A DNA stretch of 64,000 nt from Sphagnum magellanicum. Its lineage: Eukaryota > Streptophyta > Sphagnopsida > Sphagnales > Sphagnaceae. Positions within the stretch are counted from its first letter, which is position 1; each line of letters begins with the position of its first letter. The stretch lies in assembly GCA_021904315.1 (NCBI GenBank), contig CM038915.1, forward strand, positions 17,608,001 to 17,672,000, written 5' to 3'. Both the position numbers and the translations under genes were made by a program. This document shows positions 11,599 to 24,735 of the stretch, piece by piece. The notes below the pieces were generated by a model. It ran no database searches. It saw only the letters and a list, made by a program, of their open reading frames with translations, and was not told the DNA's origin.

Positions 11599-12392
11599 TG
11601 AGGACATCACCTTTCTTTAAATGGGGCAAGGAGTCACATAAAATGTACTGCATCAAGTTGCAAGTGAAATAAAGATTTAAAAACTTCCAAAAGATTGTAT
11701 CACGAGAATAATGTATAAGTGCAAATAGGGTTGTCAAGTTTTGGCATTGGACAAATGGAACTTCTTGCGTAGGCCCAAATCAAAATCGGACTCCTACTTT
11801 GGGGTTAAAAGAAATCTTGACCCCAAAAGAAGAGGTAAGCAAGGTGAGCTTATGGGGACATGCACAAGCTTTAAGTGCATCCCAAAAGGTTGGTTAGTAG
11901 TGGCGGCCAACGCGGGAAATCATGACCCCGTTCGCGTACTTTAATCGTGTAGTTTGGGACTTGGGTCTTGGCAAAACCCAAATGTCACTTCTCGTACCGT
12001 GATAAACAAACCTTTTAATCAAGGCTTGATTGTTATGATCAAGGCGCAAGGTTGGGAAAGGAGTCGTGTCAAGTAGCTTAGGTCAAGATTAGACTTGACT
12101 TGAGTTCCTCATGAGGGGAAGGTTAAAAGAATGGCCTCCCAAATGAGGGCTCTGTCAATTAAGCTAGTTTAGTTTTTTGACGGAGCAAGAGTTAAGGGTT
12201 TTCTATGAGATACCCTTGGACTTGCCAAAAAAATGTTGGAAACTTGGGGACACCTAAGTTAGCTTGAGGCAAGGTCCTGCCACAAAAGTCAGCATTTGAT
12301 GGCCAAAGATCCAAAAAAAGCGATTGCAATTGCGAAGAGAAATTTCTAAATGTCAATGGGGACATTGACCTTTTCTTCTAGTTGGGGGAGGG
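11599..12392 (+). other. 3' untranslated part of the gypsy element, ending in a polypurine tract
   Basis: About 790 bases between the chromodomain stop and the LTR, without a gene. It closes with the purine run GGGGGAGGG (12,384-12,392) directly before the LTR start TGTTGCAACC. This is where a retroelement primes plus-strand DNA synthesis. Confidence 0.75.
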
Positions 12393-13209
12393 TGTTGCAA
12401 CCCCACTTTGAGGGAAGTGTGAGGTCGCCATTCACACTCCCAAAAATGGGACTTGAGAGTCCTCTAGGACTCCCAAAAACTCAGAATGCCATTGCAAGGG
12501 TCAAAACATCTCGCATTGAGGTGTTCATTATATTGCTGGAAAGGTCTTGAAGCGTAGATGTCCAAAATGGCCTTGCATGAGCCATTTGGACATTTTCAGC
12601 ACAAGTTATGGTCGACAGAAGGGCTGGGAGTCAAATTGGCAGTTTGACTCTTGCCACTAAAAGTCAGGAATCGACCCGATTCCGGTGTGTGCAAGTGGAG
12701 TGCGACACCGTTGGAAAGCTCTTGAGGAGAACTACAACTTTACTTCAAACCTCATCCTAATCGAAGGTTGGAGTGAGAAGTTATGTATGCCCAAAGTCCT
12801 GGGAGTCTAAATCGAAACAATTTCGGGACTGCACTTTGGGAGTCTCGGGAAAAAGTGCCATTCGGATGCAAGTGTGGTGGTGAGACGCAGAAAATACTAT
12901 ATGGGGGAAGGTGGTGGCTTACCCCGAGTTCGGGTCGTGGTGAGTCAAGTGAGTCCAAGGTTGCCTGTGGCTTGTCCTAGCACCAAGGGTGTTCCAAAAT
13001 GCGAACTAACCAAACTGTCGGTTAGTTTGATGTAGGTTCAAGTGAGTGAATAGCTTGTCTTTCGTCCTAATCCAATCCCGGAGCTTCAGCACGCCCCTCT
13101 ACCCCTTTTAGTGCTGAAAGCTGGGATCGTGCCCCGAGTCCTCCCCAATTTCGTAACTTGAACAAGTTAGTCCCAACTTGGGACTAACCAAGGACTTAGG
13201 AGCGCGTCA
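12393..13209 (+). mobile_element. 3' LTR of the gypsy element (copy 3)
   Basis: An 817-base unit starting TGTTGCAACC directly after a polypurine tract and ending GGAGCGCGTCA (TG...CA). It is homologous in reverse complement to the two solo LTRs; for example, the region 12,590-12,690 mirrors 10,690-10,760 and 12,900-12,975 mirrors 10,370-10,455. Its position after the chromodomain fixes the sense of the family. The 3' flank is GAAGG followed by ATTATGACTTG. The same GAAGGATTATGACTTG occurs uninterrupted at 50,998 in the other copy of the large repeat, so this LTR marks the exact point of insertion. The matching 5' LTR and 5' target repeat were not found in the window. Confidence 0.88.
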
Positions 13210-13629
13210 GAAGGATTATGACTTGTATGAAAATAGAGACCATCACAAAATTTGGAGCTTGACCAATTACTATAACAAAATAATAAATGTCCAAGATCAA
13301 TGTGATTCTCCATCCTCCTTTCCCAAAACTAACCAAGCTTATTGGTGGACAACATACATTATAGCCAAGTAAAAAACAAGATCTGTTGTAACTATGTTTG
13401 ATGAAGGAAAATTGTTAAAGTTGAAAGAAAGAAAGGAAAAAAAAAGGTATTTTTGAATATTAGCATTACTAATAACTACAGGCTTCAGATTGACAATGGC
13501 ATTTAAATGGGGCATGTAAGTTTAATTAAATTTTTAAAAAAATCATGTCAAATTCTATGGAAATATGTATAAAATAACAACAAAATTCATTATAAATAAT
13601 TTTTGTAGATTGAATTTTGTACTCGAATG

Positions 13630-13637
13630 ATATATAA

Positions 13638-13668
<31 letters not shown>
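13630..13668. repeat. TA microsatellite
   Basis: TATATA/TATAAATA run. The equivalent place in copy 2 (51,417-51,440) is a shorter TA run, so its length differs between copies. Confidence 0.9.
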
Positions 13669-14612
13669 ACACAACAAAAGAACACCTTGTTAAAATCTAT
13701 TTAATACTCTATGTGAGATGAATCACTTTAACATAGGAATTTATTTTTTGTAAGATGTAAGGTCCCTCCCACTTTTACAAAATAGGCCCAAGAACCCTCC
13801 CCCTCTTACAACTCATGATCTACATATGTTTGGTTTCATGATATTGTCGTGACGTTCGATGTCGTAAAGGTGTAAATCCATAATAAACTCTACTAAATAA
13901 AAAGACTAAAACTAATCAAAGGTAGAAACTAATCAACCAAAAAGATATGCACACACATATATATACAATGCACAAGAAGAGGCTAAAATGAAATTATCAT
14001 GTATATTAAATTAAAAAGAAGGAAAAAAAAGGTAGTGTATGTAAATCGTGACCATGTAATAACCACCGTGACCATTTAGAAATCTAGTCTTACTATGGAG
14101 GAAATTCCCCTTGACAAAGGAATTTTAGAATAACTAACAAGAGAAGGGAAAAACTTGGCCTTTTATATAGTCGTCAACAAGCTGAAACCTTAAACAAACC
14201 ATAACCCTAAAACACCTAATAGTGTACAATAACCTAAGAACGTATATTAACCTTAAGAACTTACATTAACCCTAAAGGCATGATTGGCATGCCCATAACT
14301 AGCCGTCATGTATGAAGCCATGCATACATGCATGACAATATTGTTTGTTTAATGTTTTACAATGGGTAAAGCTTGTAGGAAGCAACATCCCCAAAATGTA
14401 AAGTTGGACTTGATTATCATCTTAGGCCCATTTCATATTTCAAGATCATCTGATTTTCTCATGAATATTGTTTTTCAATTACTTAGTTTGGGCTTCTACT
14501 TCACTTGATGCCCCAAATGTGAATATCACAAAGGTGAGGTATAATGCAAGATAAATATTCCTTTCCCTTTGGTGCCTTCTCTATTTTAAATTACTGTCAA
14601 TGTGACCTACTT

Positions 14613-14632
14613 GGGGGGGGGGGGGGGGGGGG
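14613..14632 (+). repeat. Run of 20 G
   Basis: Uninterrupted 20-base G homopolymer in an otherwise AT-rich setting. The equivalent place in copy 2 is a G-run interrupted once by C (55,581-55,607). Confidence 0.95.
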
Positions 14633-17600
14633 CGGAGACAACTATTGTGTAGTGACTTTAATATGTTATGTTCCACTTTTGGTGTACTTAGTTCACTTGT
14701 AATGTGAATCAATTGTGGAGAATATGATTGACATGTTGATAAATGGTAGTAAAAATGAAATACACTTTGAAACATGCCCTGGGAAAACTTGGTAGCATTT
14801 AATGGAATGATAGCTCACCCTACCAAGCTCCTAGGTGCAATGTGCCCATTCCATACCATGATCAAACAAAATATCATAAATGATGGATGATGGAATCATG
14901 TAACATGATTGGGTAGTTTTACTGCAAAATCAATTTGATAAAAAATAGCTTAGAAAGCAAAGGTACATCTTCAATTATCACCCACATATTGGTTCAAAAT
15001 TTCAAACAAATCTTACAATCCTGAGATGTGAACTCTAAAATGAATGATGTCTTGCTCCTCTAAAAGGATCTTATGTTCGTTTTACACTATGAGTCAAGGC
15101 CAACTTTGAGCATTTTTGGGTTACAAATTGGCCACAAGTTACTAATAAATGCTAGAACATTGACGTCAGGATATTATGAAATGTTGGAACATTCCCCCCA
15201 AGGGTTGTAAATTGGCCTCCCAAATTTGATGGTATCGTTTTTTTTGCCTTGGGGCCAATACAAGGCCACAATGTTCAGCATTTGTTAGTGTTTGGGGCAA
15301 ATTGAAAAGTTTTTTTCTATTTCAGCCTTGACTTTTAATGTACAGCCCTTGGGGCTGATTTCAACTTTTGCACCAATAGGAATGCTGGATTTGGGTTGAA
15401 TATTGGCCTTGACTCCTAATGTGAAGTGTGCCTTATAATGACACACATATGTTTCTAACCTCAATGTTTATTAATAAATGCAACACATTTGTAGCACTTT
15501 TTGGATCAAAACGATAGGTAAAACAATACACACCATTTTATTTATTAACATTTTAGAAACTAATTCAAAATGGATTGCCAAGGATTCCTAACCTTCAAAT
15601 GCATAAACCTATGAAAAATGCGTTTTAGAAAAAAAAAACTTAGGGAATAGGTTTGGTTTCTTGGGGACTTGGCATATACACTTGTAGTTCTCCAAGTTGT
15701 ACATTTTCTTAGGCCATGAACTTTGTTTGTTGGCCATCCCCATATGGATGAGATATGGCCTTTGAATTTTGGTTGGGTGGGATGACACTCACACACATGT
15801 GATGGAACCATGTACTTTTTTCCTATTTGTAAACCACATAGATTTTAACCACAGAAAAAAATTGTGAAAAATAAGGTCCCAAATCCCCATTAAAGTCTCC
15901 AAAGCCACAAACTAGGTACTAATTATCATGAGCCTTCTTGAATAGGAAAAGGAAGGGCATACAAGTTAAGCTTTGTTTTCTAAAAAAGACCACAAAAGTA
16001 GGTTTTGTCAATTGTTATTAATAATACAAATAATTTCCATACCTCTTCTTATGTATGTCGAATGTATCCCTTTCAACTCAATAGTTAACTAGCCCATTAG
16101 TGCGTTTGTGCTCCAAAGTGATGACCATTGATAACATTGCAATATTGTGCATGATGTTGTGTAACCATGTCAAGTTTAGTTTACATTGATGCAATTCATG
16201 GGCTTATGAATTTTTGTAAGATCGAATCTCATAGCAAGGTTAAAAATATTCGATCCCCATTTCCATCATACACAATTATCAATAGGCTACAATGGTTGGG
16301 CACCAACATTCCCAAATATTTTGTTCATGATTAAATTATGATGAAAACAAGGTGCATTAAATATCCCATTGTTTGTGGTGATACCTATTTTCATAATTAG
16401 GTCTTAGGGTTCATCATGGTGCATGGAGTCATTCAGCAATGAATATCATTCAAATTTAAAAGGCATGTGGACACACAAATGTTTTGCAAACATGCAATTG
16501 AAAATTTGGAAGGGAGCAGGGGTGGGAGGGGATCATGTGTTTTGTTGTATAATTTGATCATTTATTGTAGTTTAAATGAAGTCTTTTGATTTTGAAGTTG
16601 AAAATGGGGATGTCCTTGAAATCATGTTCAACATAGATAGGTAAAAGAGGTAATTAACAACCAAATGCCACAAAAGACTTCAATAAAGGAAGATCAAGTC
16701 TATAAGCCCTTATATTTATTGCCATTCACCTTACATATATGAAATGATATGTAAATGTAAAATTAAGTATATATTTTCTAGAAGGTTCACCATAATCAAA
16801 ATTGTCCATTAACTATGGGTTTGATGTGAATTAGACCATTGCATGATGCACAATCATAAATATGAAACCAAAGCCATAAAATGCTTTAAGGGAGGTCCAT
16901 GACATAACCAATGTTGATTTGTTATAAACCAAACCTTTAGTTTTGGTTTAAACATGTCTTTAGTGTAAGGAAGAACCTTTAGTTTTTGAAATATTTTTCA
17001 AGAATTAGAAACCTTTGATTTTGGGTTTCCTTCTTTTCTTTTTGGATACCAACTTGAGTTCACCAATTTCATGGTTAAAAGGAACTTTCTATTTCGAGAT
17101 TAATTTGGGGTTAGTAAATTAACTAATTTTTTGGCTTGATTTTTCTTAAGGTTGCAAAGTCAATTTTGGTGTTTTAAGAAAAACATACTTTGCAAATTGT
17201 ACAAAAAAAAATCATCCCATATTTAGTGAATATGAGTTGTGTATATACCCTTGTAACCACTAGTGCATACATGCAATAATGAGTAGAATTTTGTTACAAT
17301 TCTACAATTCAATGTACGAACCCCACAAAACAACCTACTTAAAATATGTATTTGAAAACACAAATATAAAAGAAAATGAAAATAAACGTAAAAGGTAGAG
17401 TACAAATAGAGGGAATGATGATATATGAGATGAAAAGAATGAAAGGACTAAAACAAAATGAGCCACATTGATCAAGTTACCAAATTCAATCCTCTTCGCC
17501 CTTATTGCCACTAGTAAATTGATGGAAATAAAAAACCCTTACAAAATTACAAAAACTTAATCATAGGATTAAAAACTTTCCAATTTAATGCATACCCATA

Positions 17601-18775
17601 TGTGGGCATCAATTTAAAATATATGGGAAATGGGAATTCTAAATAGAAACATACAAAACAAAAACAAATACAAAAGCCAAAGGTGGCATTTAAGGTTTGT
17701 AAGGGTCACATACATTGGCAACTATGATTGCATGAAAGAAATTGTGATCAACACTTCATTATGTTAGTTCTTCAAATGCAACAATCATTATTCCACCTAC
17801 TAAATGAAAAAGGGTTTCCATTAACCATTTTATTCATCAACGACCTTACCATTTTGATGGCCACATAATTCAAAACCTTCCATGAAATCTTTTGCAAACA
17901 TTCAATTCTTTATTCCTTTGTGTATAAACATCCTTTGTAGTAAGTATGGAGTCAACAAATGCACAATCCAAAAATTTGAATATTGATAACAATGCATGCC
18001 CAATGGAGGGAAAAAAAACCTCTCATGTGTACCTAGGCCATGAAAGGCGCCTGCACATTTATCAAATCACCATCTCCCAGCATTACACCAAAATGTGTTT
18101 TAATTCGTTCTGGGTTTCACTAGATTTTGAGTGAATTTGGACATTTTACCATGGTGAAACTGGTCAATCCCCTAACAAGTAGGGACCAGTTACCATGGAT
18201 AATGAATTGGTCCATTAGTATTTACTGAAATACAAATTTACCAAGCCATTTCATTTGCTAGTTAATTAATTAAGTAGCACGGAAATCAATTAATTATTAA
18301 ATTATTTAATATTTAATATTATTGATAATTTCATGATTTTCAGCCTATGAATTATTGACACGTATCACTACCTATGCTTAAGTACATAGGCCATGTAATC
18401 AACTCAAGTAGGCACTTATTCCAAAAGATTACATAGAAAAATATTTGGTTAACTTACCACTGTTGATCACAAACACACCATTTGTGAAGTTTGATCCTTT
18501 GACCTTTAGGATGGAAGTAAACATCTTTACCATCAAGCCACCACATTTCATTTTAAACATTACAGAACCTAAACTTTGAAAATTCATATTTTATTGAGAT
18601 TTTGTCCAAATGAAATGATTAAAGTTTAATTTAAAAGTTCTTTCAATAATGTACATAATTACATTTATTTTATTTTGAAAGTGTAAAAACATTTGAACAA
18701 ATTTCATTTCAATGATCATTCTTTTGAAAAAAACGTTTAATAAATGGATTTGTTTTTGTTAATATAATAATACTA

Positions 18776-19765
18776 CCTATCTTAAATTACTTTTAACTAT
18801 TCTAGGGCTACTTCTTAGTGTTCTAAGTTATTTCACCTTACATTATTTACAATTATTTATGGTTATTTTCAATTTTTGGGGCTTTTAAACTATTTCACCT
18901 TAGGTTATTTTCAACTATTGTAAATTATTTTTGGTTATTGTAGGTTATTTCACTTTAGGTTATTTGCGGCTATTATAAGTTATTTTTGGCTATTTTAACC
19001 TATTTCATTTTAGGTTATGTGAGGTCATTGTTAGTTACTTTTGGCTATTGCAGGTGATTTCACCTTATGTTATTATAGGTTATTCTAGGCTATATTACCA
19101 TAGGCTATTTGTGACTATTTGTGAATATTGTTGGTTATTCTATAAATGGCTATTGGTGCTATTCTATTAGTGGTTATTGCTTGTTTTTTTATTGGTCGTT
19201 ATTATATTAGTGGCTATTAATAATTATTTTATTAATGATTATTGTGGCTATTAATGGATATTTTATTGGTGGTTATTAGTGGTTATTCTATTAGTGAAAT
19301 TTTTTTTAATGGTTATTTTATTATAAAATATTGTTGGATATTTTAAACTATATTATCATAGGCTATTATTGGTTATTTTAGGTTATTTTAGTACGTTAGG
19401 TCATTATATTATATTAAAATTTTGTATACTTAGGATAAAATAATTTATAATAATATAAAGTAGAATGACCTTGAATAACCTAAAATATAACTTGAAATAA
19501 CATATTTTAATTTAAAATAAAATAATCTAATGTATAACCTAAGGTTAATTGAATAATTTAATTTTAAATAACTTAAAACAAAAAAACTTGTAATAAGTTA
19601 ATTAAGATAACTTAAAGTAAAATAATGTATAATAATTTAAGGTATGATAATTTATAATAACCTATAATAATTTATAATAACTTAGGGTATAAATTAGAAT
19701 AATTAAGGTAGTTTAAAATAATATAAGGTATATCATAAAATAACATAAGATATTTAAGACAACAT
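18776..19765. repeat. GGTTATT-rich field that switches strand in the middle
   Basis: From 18,776 to about 19,400 the plus strand is crowded with degenerate GGTTATT, GGCTATT and TTATT words. After a centre near 19,415, from about 19,430 to 19,765, it is crowded with the complement (AATAACC, AATAATTTATAATAA). The field is thus a large imperfect palindrome of simple sequence. The same arrangement occurs in the other copy at 59,712-60,690. No coding potential. Confidence 0.8.
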
Positions 19766-22700
19766 AAAAAGCCTATTTAGCACAATAAATTATAATAATG
19801 AATTATGTCAACTAATAGTGAAACATGATGTTTACATATTGACAGTATAATGAAATAACTTTAACCAAGATGAAATCCTTAAAGTGTAATGAACTTATTT
19901 CATTTTTAAGGTCCCATAGTGATTTAAACGAATGAACTACACCCATTTTGTATTTAATGCACCAATTTCCCCACACCTCATCACAAATGTTACTATTGAC
20001 AAGAAAAATTCCAAATCCACAAATACATTGGTTAATTAAACATAATAGAACACAATCCTTTACATCTTCAAGTTGGGAAGAAATTTAAAAAAACATAAAT
20101 ATAAATTTGATCTGTTTTGTTGAAGGACAAGCACATCACAATGATATCAAATATTATGGGTACCATTAATCATGGGATTTGTAAACATTTTAAAGGAATC
20201 TGTAGTTGTGTTGAAAAGTGTGTTCACACTAGTCAAAATTTTTCCATTCTTCCAAGGATATGTACAAATTGTAGGAAACACATTACCAATATTTTATTGT
20301 ATAAGTATAATCATTAACATTGTTGTTAGCTTTTTGGCCACTAACTCCACACATCATCATCATGAGTCATTGTATTGAAAACAATAGTAATCCTTATCAT
20401 GCATTCATTCTCCCTAGCCCCCCAACACTTCATTGCATTATCCTCACTTACTTCATCTTACAAAAAAAACTTGAAGATATCATAAATTAAAACAAATATC
20501 ACAAAACAAACTTGAAAAAACACACACACACACACAAACAAACAAACTACACCTTCTAGAGTTCTAGAATTGCTTTCACCAAAAATAAATAAATAAATAA
20601 ATAATTCCAACCCATATCAATCTCCAAATAGAACACCAAAAACACAAACACTCAAATTTTTATTTATTTTTGTAAAAGTTTGATGTTGCATTTATATTCA
20701 ACCTTTTGGAATAGTTCTTGTCCTATTTTTTTCAAGTGTCAAAATTGCAGATTTAGTTCACATGTGATTTTTCATTCACCTAGTCCTAGTTAAAAGTGGG
20801 AGGTATCATCTCATGTTTACTTGTAAGTGTGAGATCCTCCCCTTCATAAGTAGGGGTAAGAATGTCTTTCCTATTCCTACACCTTGTGATTTACATAGGT
20901 TTTGTTTTACATTGTGTAAAGTGTAGGGGTTGAAGACATTCCCAAATGTAAGGTTGGAATTGACTATTTTCTTGTTCTATGTTCCTTATTTTGGGAACAC
21001 CTTCATGTTGAGGTTTTACATTAAACATAAAATCTTGATAAGATTTTTGTAGTGTAATTGAAGGGCATTTTATAACTTGTCATTTTTCCTCCATGAAAGG
21101 TGGGTATTTTGAAAAACATATTATGTCCAACATTATTTTTTCAAAATGCTTAATTTTATTTTTGTCTTGTGATACCCATTAGGGTAGACTTGCCCATCAC
21201 CAATCATTTGCCTATGGCTGAACATTCATTTATATTTTCATCATATGTGCTTCATTTTGATTAATTTAAGATGTTATGAAAGTGCTACCTCAAGCTCTAA
21301 AAATCATGTTTGAAATGCAAAGGAAAAGGAGTAATGAAAAATTAACAAAAAGAAAAATAAGCTTTTCACTTACAAAACACAATTTTTTTTATTTTTTCGT
21401 CTTTTTGGACCTCTCTTATTTTCAAGCCTCATAACTTTCTTATTTTTTATTCATTTTAAACAATTTAAAATGCTATAAGAGTGTCACCTGAAGTTCTACA
21501 AAACATCTTTGAACTCTAATAGCATGACAACATACAAGGAAATTTTTGGGTGTTTGGGAACCAACCTTTGAAACGTTTGGTGATTTGTTTTTTTGAGTTT
21601 TTGACCCCCTTTACTTGGGGGGCCTGGAACTTTCTCATTTCAAATCCATTTTTTACAATTGTTACTATGTCAAATGTGCCAAGAGGAGGGGTTCAAATTT
21701 TGTTTGGACACCATAACAACTGACCCCTCCCCTTGGATTTGGCCTACGTGCTTAAATGTTCAATCATCAGCATAGATCCATGCAAGAAATATTCTATCAA
21801 CTGATGGATTTTGGACATGCATCAATTTGAGAAGTTGCTTGGAGGGGTTATCATGATTTTCTTCTTGTTTGATTTGGGTACCGGGGACGGAACGAACAAT
21901 TGTAAATACATTCATTGTCCTAAGAACTTCATGAATGACATCTGATCTTTGGTTGGTAGGTGGGGTGTGTGTGGGGAAGGCCAAGACTTGAAGATTTTTT
22001 GGGGTCTTATTGCCTCATATCTTCTCAATAATGTTCAAAGTGGTGTTCACAATGTGTTCCCAATTTGTTTTTGGTGTAGTTTTTACATTTTTCACATATG
22101 CTTTGCCAAATGTTCATTTATTTTGTTCCCATAGTTCTCATCTATTATCTCATTTTCTTTGCCCTATTTTCCTTCTGTTGTTCTTAAAGTTCTCATGACT
22201 CCCCATAATGTTCCCAACATCCAATAATCTTTGCCGAAAGTCCTATTATAGCCTAGATAATTGAGCCAAAATGGAGAGGCTAGTATGTAAAGTATACTTT
22301 AGATGTGTTCAAACTTCGGAGATTACTTTCTTGCAAGGGTGCAAGCATGGAAACTTATTTTTTGTGGTGGGCCAATCAACAAGGCCCATCACAAGAAGGT
22401 TTCAATCTTGGGACTCTAGAACATCAATTATTCTTTCCCATGGCCCATCTCACCCGCATAAGGTGGCTTGATATTTGAAAGTTATGGCTACTTTTGTCAA
22501 ACCTTTTGGAGTTTGTGAATCTTCTAGATGACTGTTTTGGAGGAAGAAGGTGGTGAACGTTGATATCATTTTTTTCTCCATGTTTATGCAATGTTTACCC
22601 CTCTAATAGCCATGCAATGGCCTCTATGTGCATGTTGTTTCTTTTGCATTACAACAAATCATTTGCTTTGCTACTTTCCAACTTTATGTTGTTGGAGTTA

Positions 22701-23057
22701 GGTCAATATCCATGCATGGTTTCTACAAATGGCCAACCCATCAGGGTTTCTAATATGATATTCATTTGTTTGTTGCACCTTTCACTATGTGTTTTGTCAA
22801 AATTTTCAACCCACCTCAGTGTACTATACATGGTATCCAAGTCAATCCTTCTCCCTGATGGCCGTGTCCCCCCTTCCCTTGCCAAGGTCTGGTCTCCAAC
22901 TTAAGCATTCTAAACAACTTCCAATTAGGCTTTGTGAGACGGTGACTAAATTCCCACATTCCATTGGCTCCTTTTTACAGGAAAAGAATGTGTTGTTTGT
23001 TTCTTGTTGGAAGGACATCAAAGGTTCCCAGGTATGTTATTATTTAGGTCGGGATTT

Positions 23058-24735
23058 GGAAACCTTGCAAAATGAATATTTTTTCCATTATTGTCCTCAA
23101 AGTATTGGTCTACAATTTCATTTCTAACCCACATCCCCTACTTGGCCTATATCAGTGTTTATTACATCCAAAATAAAGTGTTAATTGTCTTCCCAACCCC
23201 ACCCTAAACATACAAAATTTGGCAAAACAAGGTGAAAGTCATTGAGAGACTATTTGAACTGACACCGCTTGGGCCAATAAGTATGGCCAGTCAATGAGAA
23301 GACGTGTTTTTCCTTTTCTGGGCCATGTGGAGATCACTGTATTCTATACAAATTAATAGGTCTCAAGTCCAAACCCATTTATACCCAATGTAAAGGCTGC
23401 ACTATGAACTTCATCCCATGTTTTGTGTGCAGGTGATCTTATTGCTGCCATTGGACCCGGACCTACTTCTAGGTTTTGGGATTAGCATGCCCCCTCTTGA
23501 AAGAATCCTCATAGGTACTTGGTCTTAGCTCTGGACGTCTAGACAATATAATATTCTCATATGGGATGAGCCTTGGCAACTCTTTCACTAAACGCACAAT
23601 TTTTTCCAATTTTTTTTTTAATTTATCAATTTTCAAATCCTCCATTTTGATTTTGATGACTTTCATCACATTTTTATGGAAGACTTTTAGCTTGATGAAG
23701 ACTTGAAACTTTCTTTCTACTCTTCCAGGTTCACATTTCAATCACATGCCATACCTTTCAGCTTAGTACATAGGGCCTTTTAATTTTTCCTTCACTTGAC
23801 ATGTATGCATCTCCTGCTGACCTTAGAAGTTTCTCATGTCAAGGAAAGGAGGTGTTGTAATGACCATTCCAGACATCCATTCCCTCATTGGTGGTGGAAA
23901 TCTTTGGTTTACTTCCATAGCCAAGCTCAATAGACTTTACACATGCACCAACACAAAACTATGGGACTCCAAAGGCTCTTCCCCTGCGCTCCTGTATTGA
24001 TGTCGATTTTGCAGTGGTCATTTTAACCCCTTCAAAATGCTTTTTTCTAGTATGGATTTGGTCAGTGATTGTTACTGGTCCAGATGTAAAGGCATAAATG
24101 GTCTTTGAGTGTTTAAAGGGAATTTTATGACGTTTGTGGGTGGGGACAGTGATCATTAAACACTATTGTATTTTAACATAAAGGAGTTGGTTACATTTTT
24201 GTGGTGGAGATGCTCTCAGGGGACTAAAAAGAGGCAGAAAAGGCCCTATGAAAACCCTTATGCAGGGCTTTCAGCCCTTGGACACCAGCCTGTCCTCAGT
24301 TCACAGAGTGTAATGCCCTGGGTTTAGTAATTGCCCTTCACTTTTCTTCTTATTTCACTATTTTGGTGTGCATATTTCTTGTCTTTTCAAACAAATTGAC
24401 ACATTTGTGAACATCATCAAAACACCATTTGTTCTCATTTTTTGTTTTCAATGTAATTCAAAGAAGAAATATGTCTTGGACCTAATTTAACTGTGTCTAA
24501 ATCATCAAATACGAATTAACACCTAGTGAATTAACATCAAAAATTGTACATCCATTTACAAACATGAACCACATATGTTTAGACCACAATTTCCAACAAC
24601 CTGAGCTATGACACATGCCCACCATTGAAATTAATCAATCAAACAATACATGTACCAATATAGAAAATATAGAATCTATTTATGAAATTATCTACTCACC
24701 CACCTTGATTAAAAATTTCATTAAAAAAATACAAT
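23058..24735. other. No gene seen
   Basis: Non-coding. A 90-codon lysine-rich frame on the minus strand (23,469-23,741) has no recognisable motif and no splice-consistent extension. Probable transposon debris between the large repeat and the Helitron relic. Confidence 0.4.

Larger units (their letters stand above)
13210..23057. repeat. Large direct repeat, copy 1
   Basis: About 9.85 kb that aligns colinearly with 50,998-64,000, apart from a 3.2-kb transposon in the latter. By eye most lines differ by a few percent to about ten percent, with small indels. Examples of shared landmarks are the G-run at 14,613 and 55,581, the ATG frames at 17,946 and 58,876 and at 20,117 and 61,027, and the AAAT runs at 20,583 and 61,503. 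No gene or transposon domain was recognised. Short open frames conserved in both copies show no excess of silent change and I do not call them genes. The left edge coincides with a gypsy LTR end; the right edge lies at or after 23,057, where the comparison is cut off by the window end. Confidence 0.93.

Noticed and set aside
15560-15811. Minus-strand frame starting MVPSHVCECHPTQPKFK, also at 56,557-56,742
   Set aside because: The reading breaks differently in the two copies, and no domain or splice context supports it.
17946-18134. 62-codon frame conserved at equal length in both large repeats (also 58,876-59,064)
   Set aside because: About eight of 62 residues differ between copies, no excess of silent change is apparent, and there is no recognisable motif. 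Equal length is expected by chance at this divergence.
20117-20317. Cysteine-containing frame shared with 61,027-61,218
   Set aside because: The two copies end differently (66 and 63 codons) after an indel, and no family was recognised.
21760-21984. Minus-strand 74-codon frame shared with 62,695-62,919
   Set aside because: Unrecognised. Similar lengths in both copies are explained by the low divergence of the repeat.
22703-23127. Frames on both strands shared with 63,570-63,904
   Set aside because: The minus-strand version stays open in both copies, but I recognise no family and the plus-strand frames overlap it. It could be a decayed transposon gene; not enough to call.
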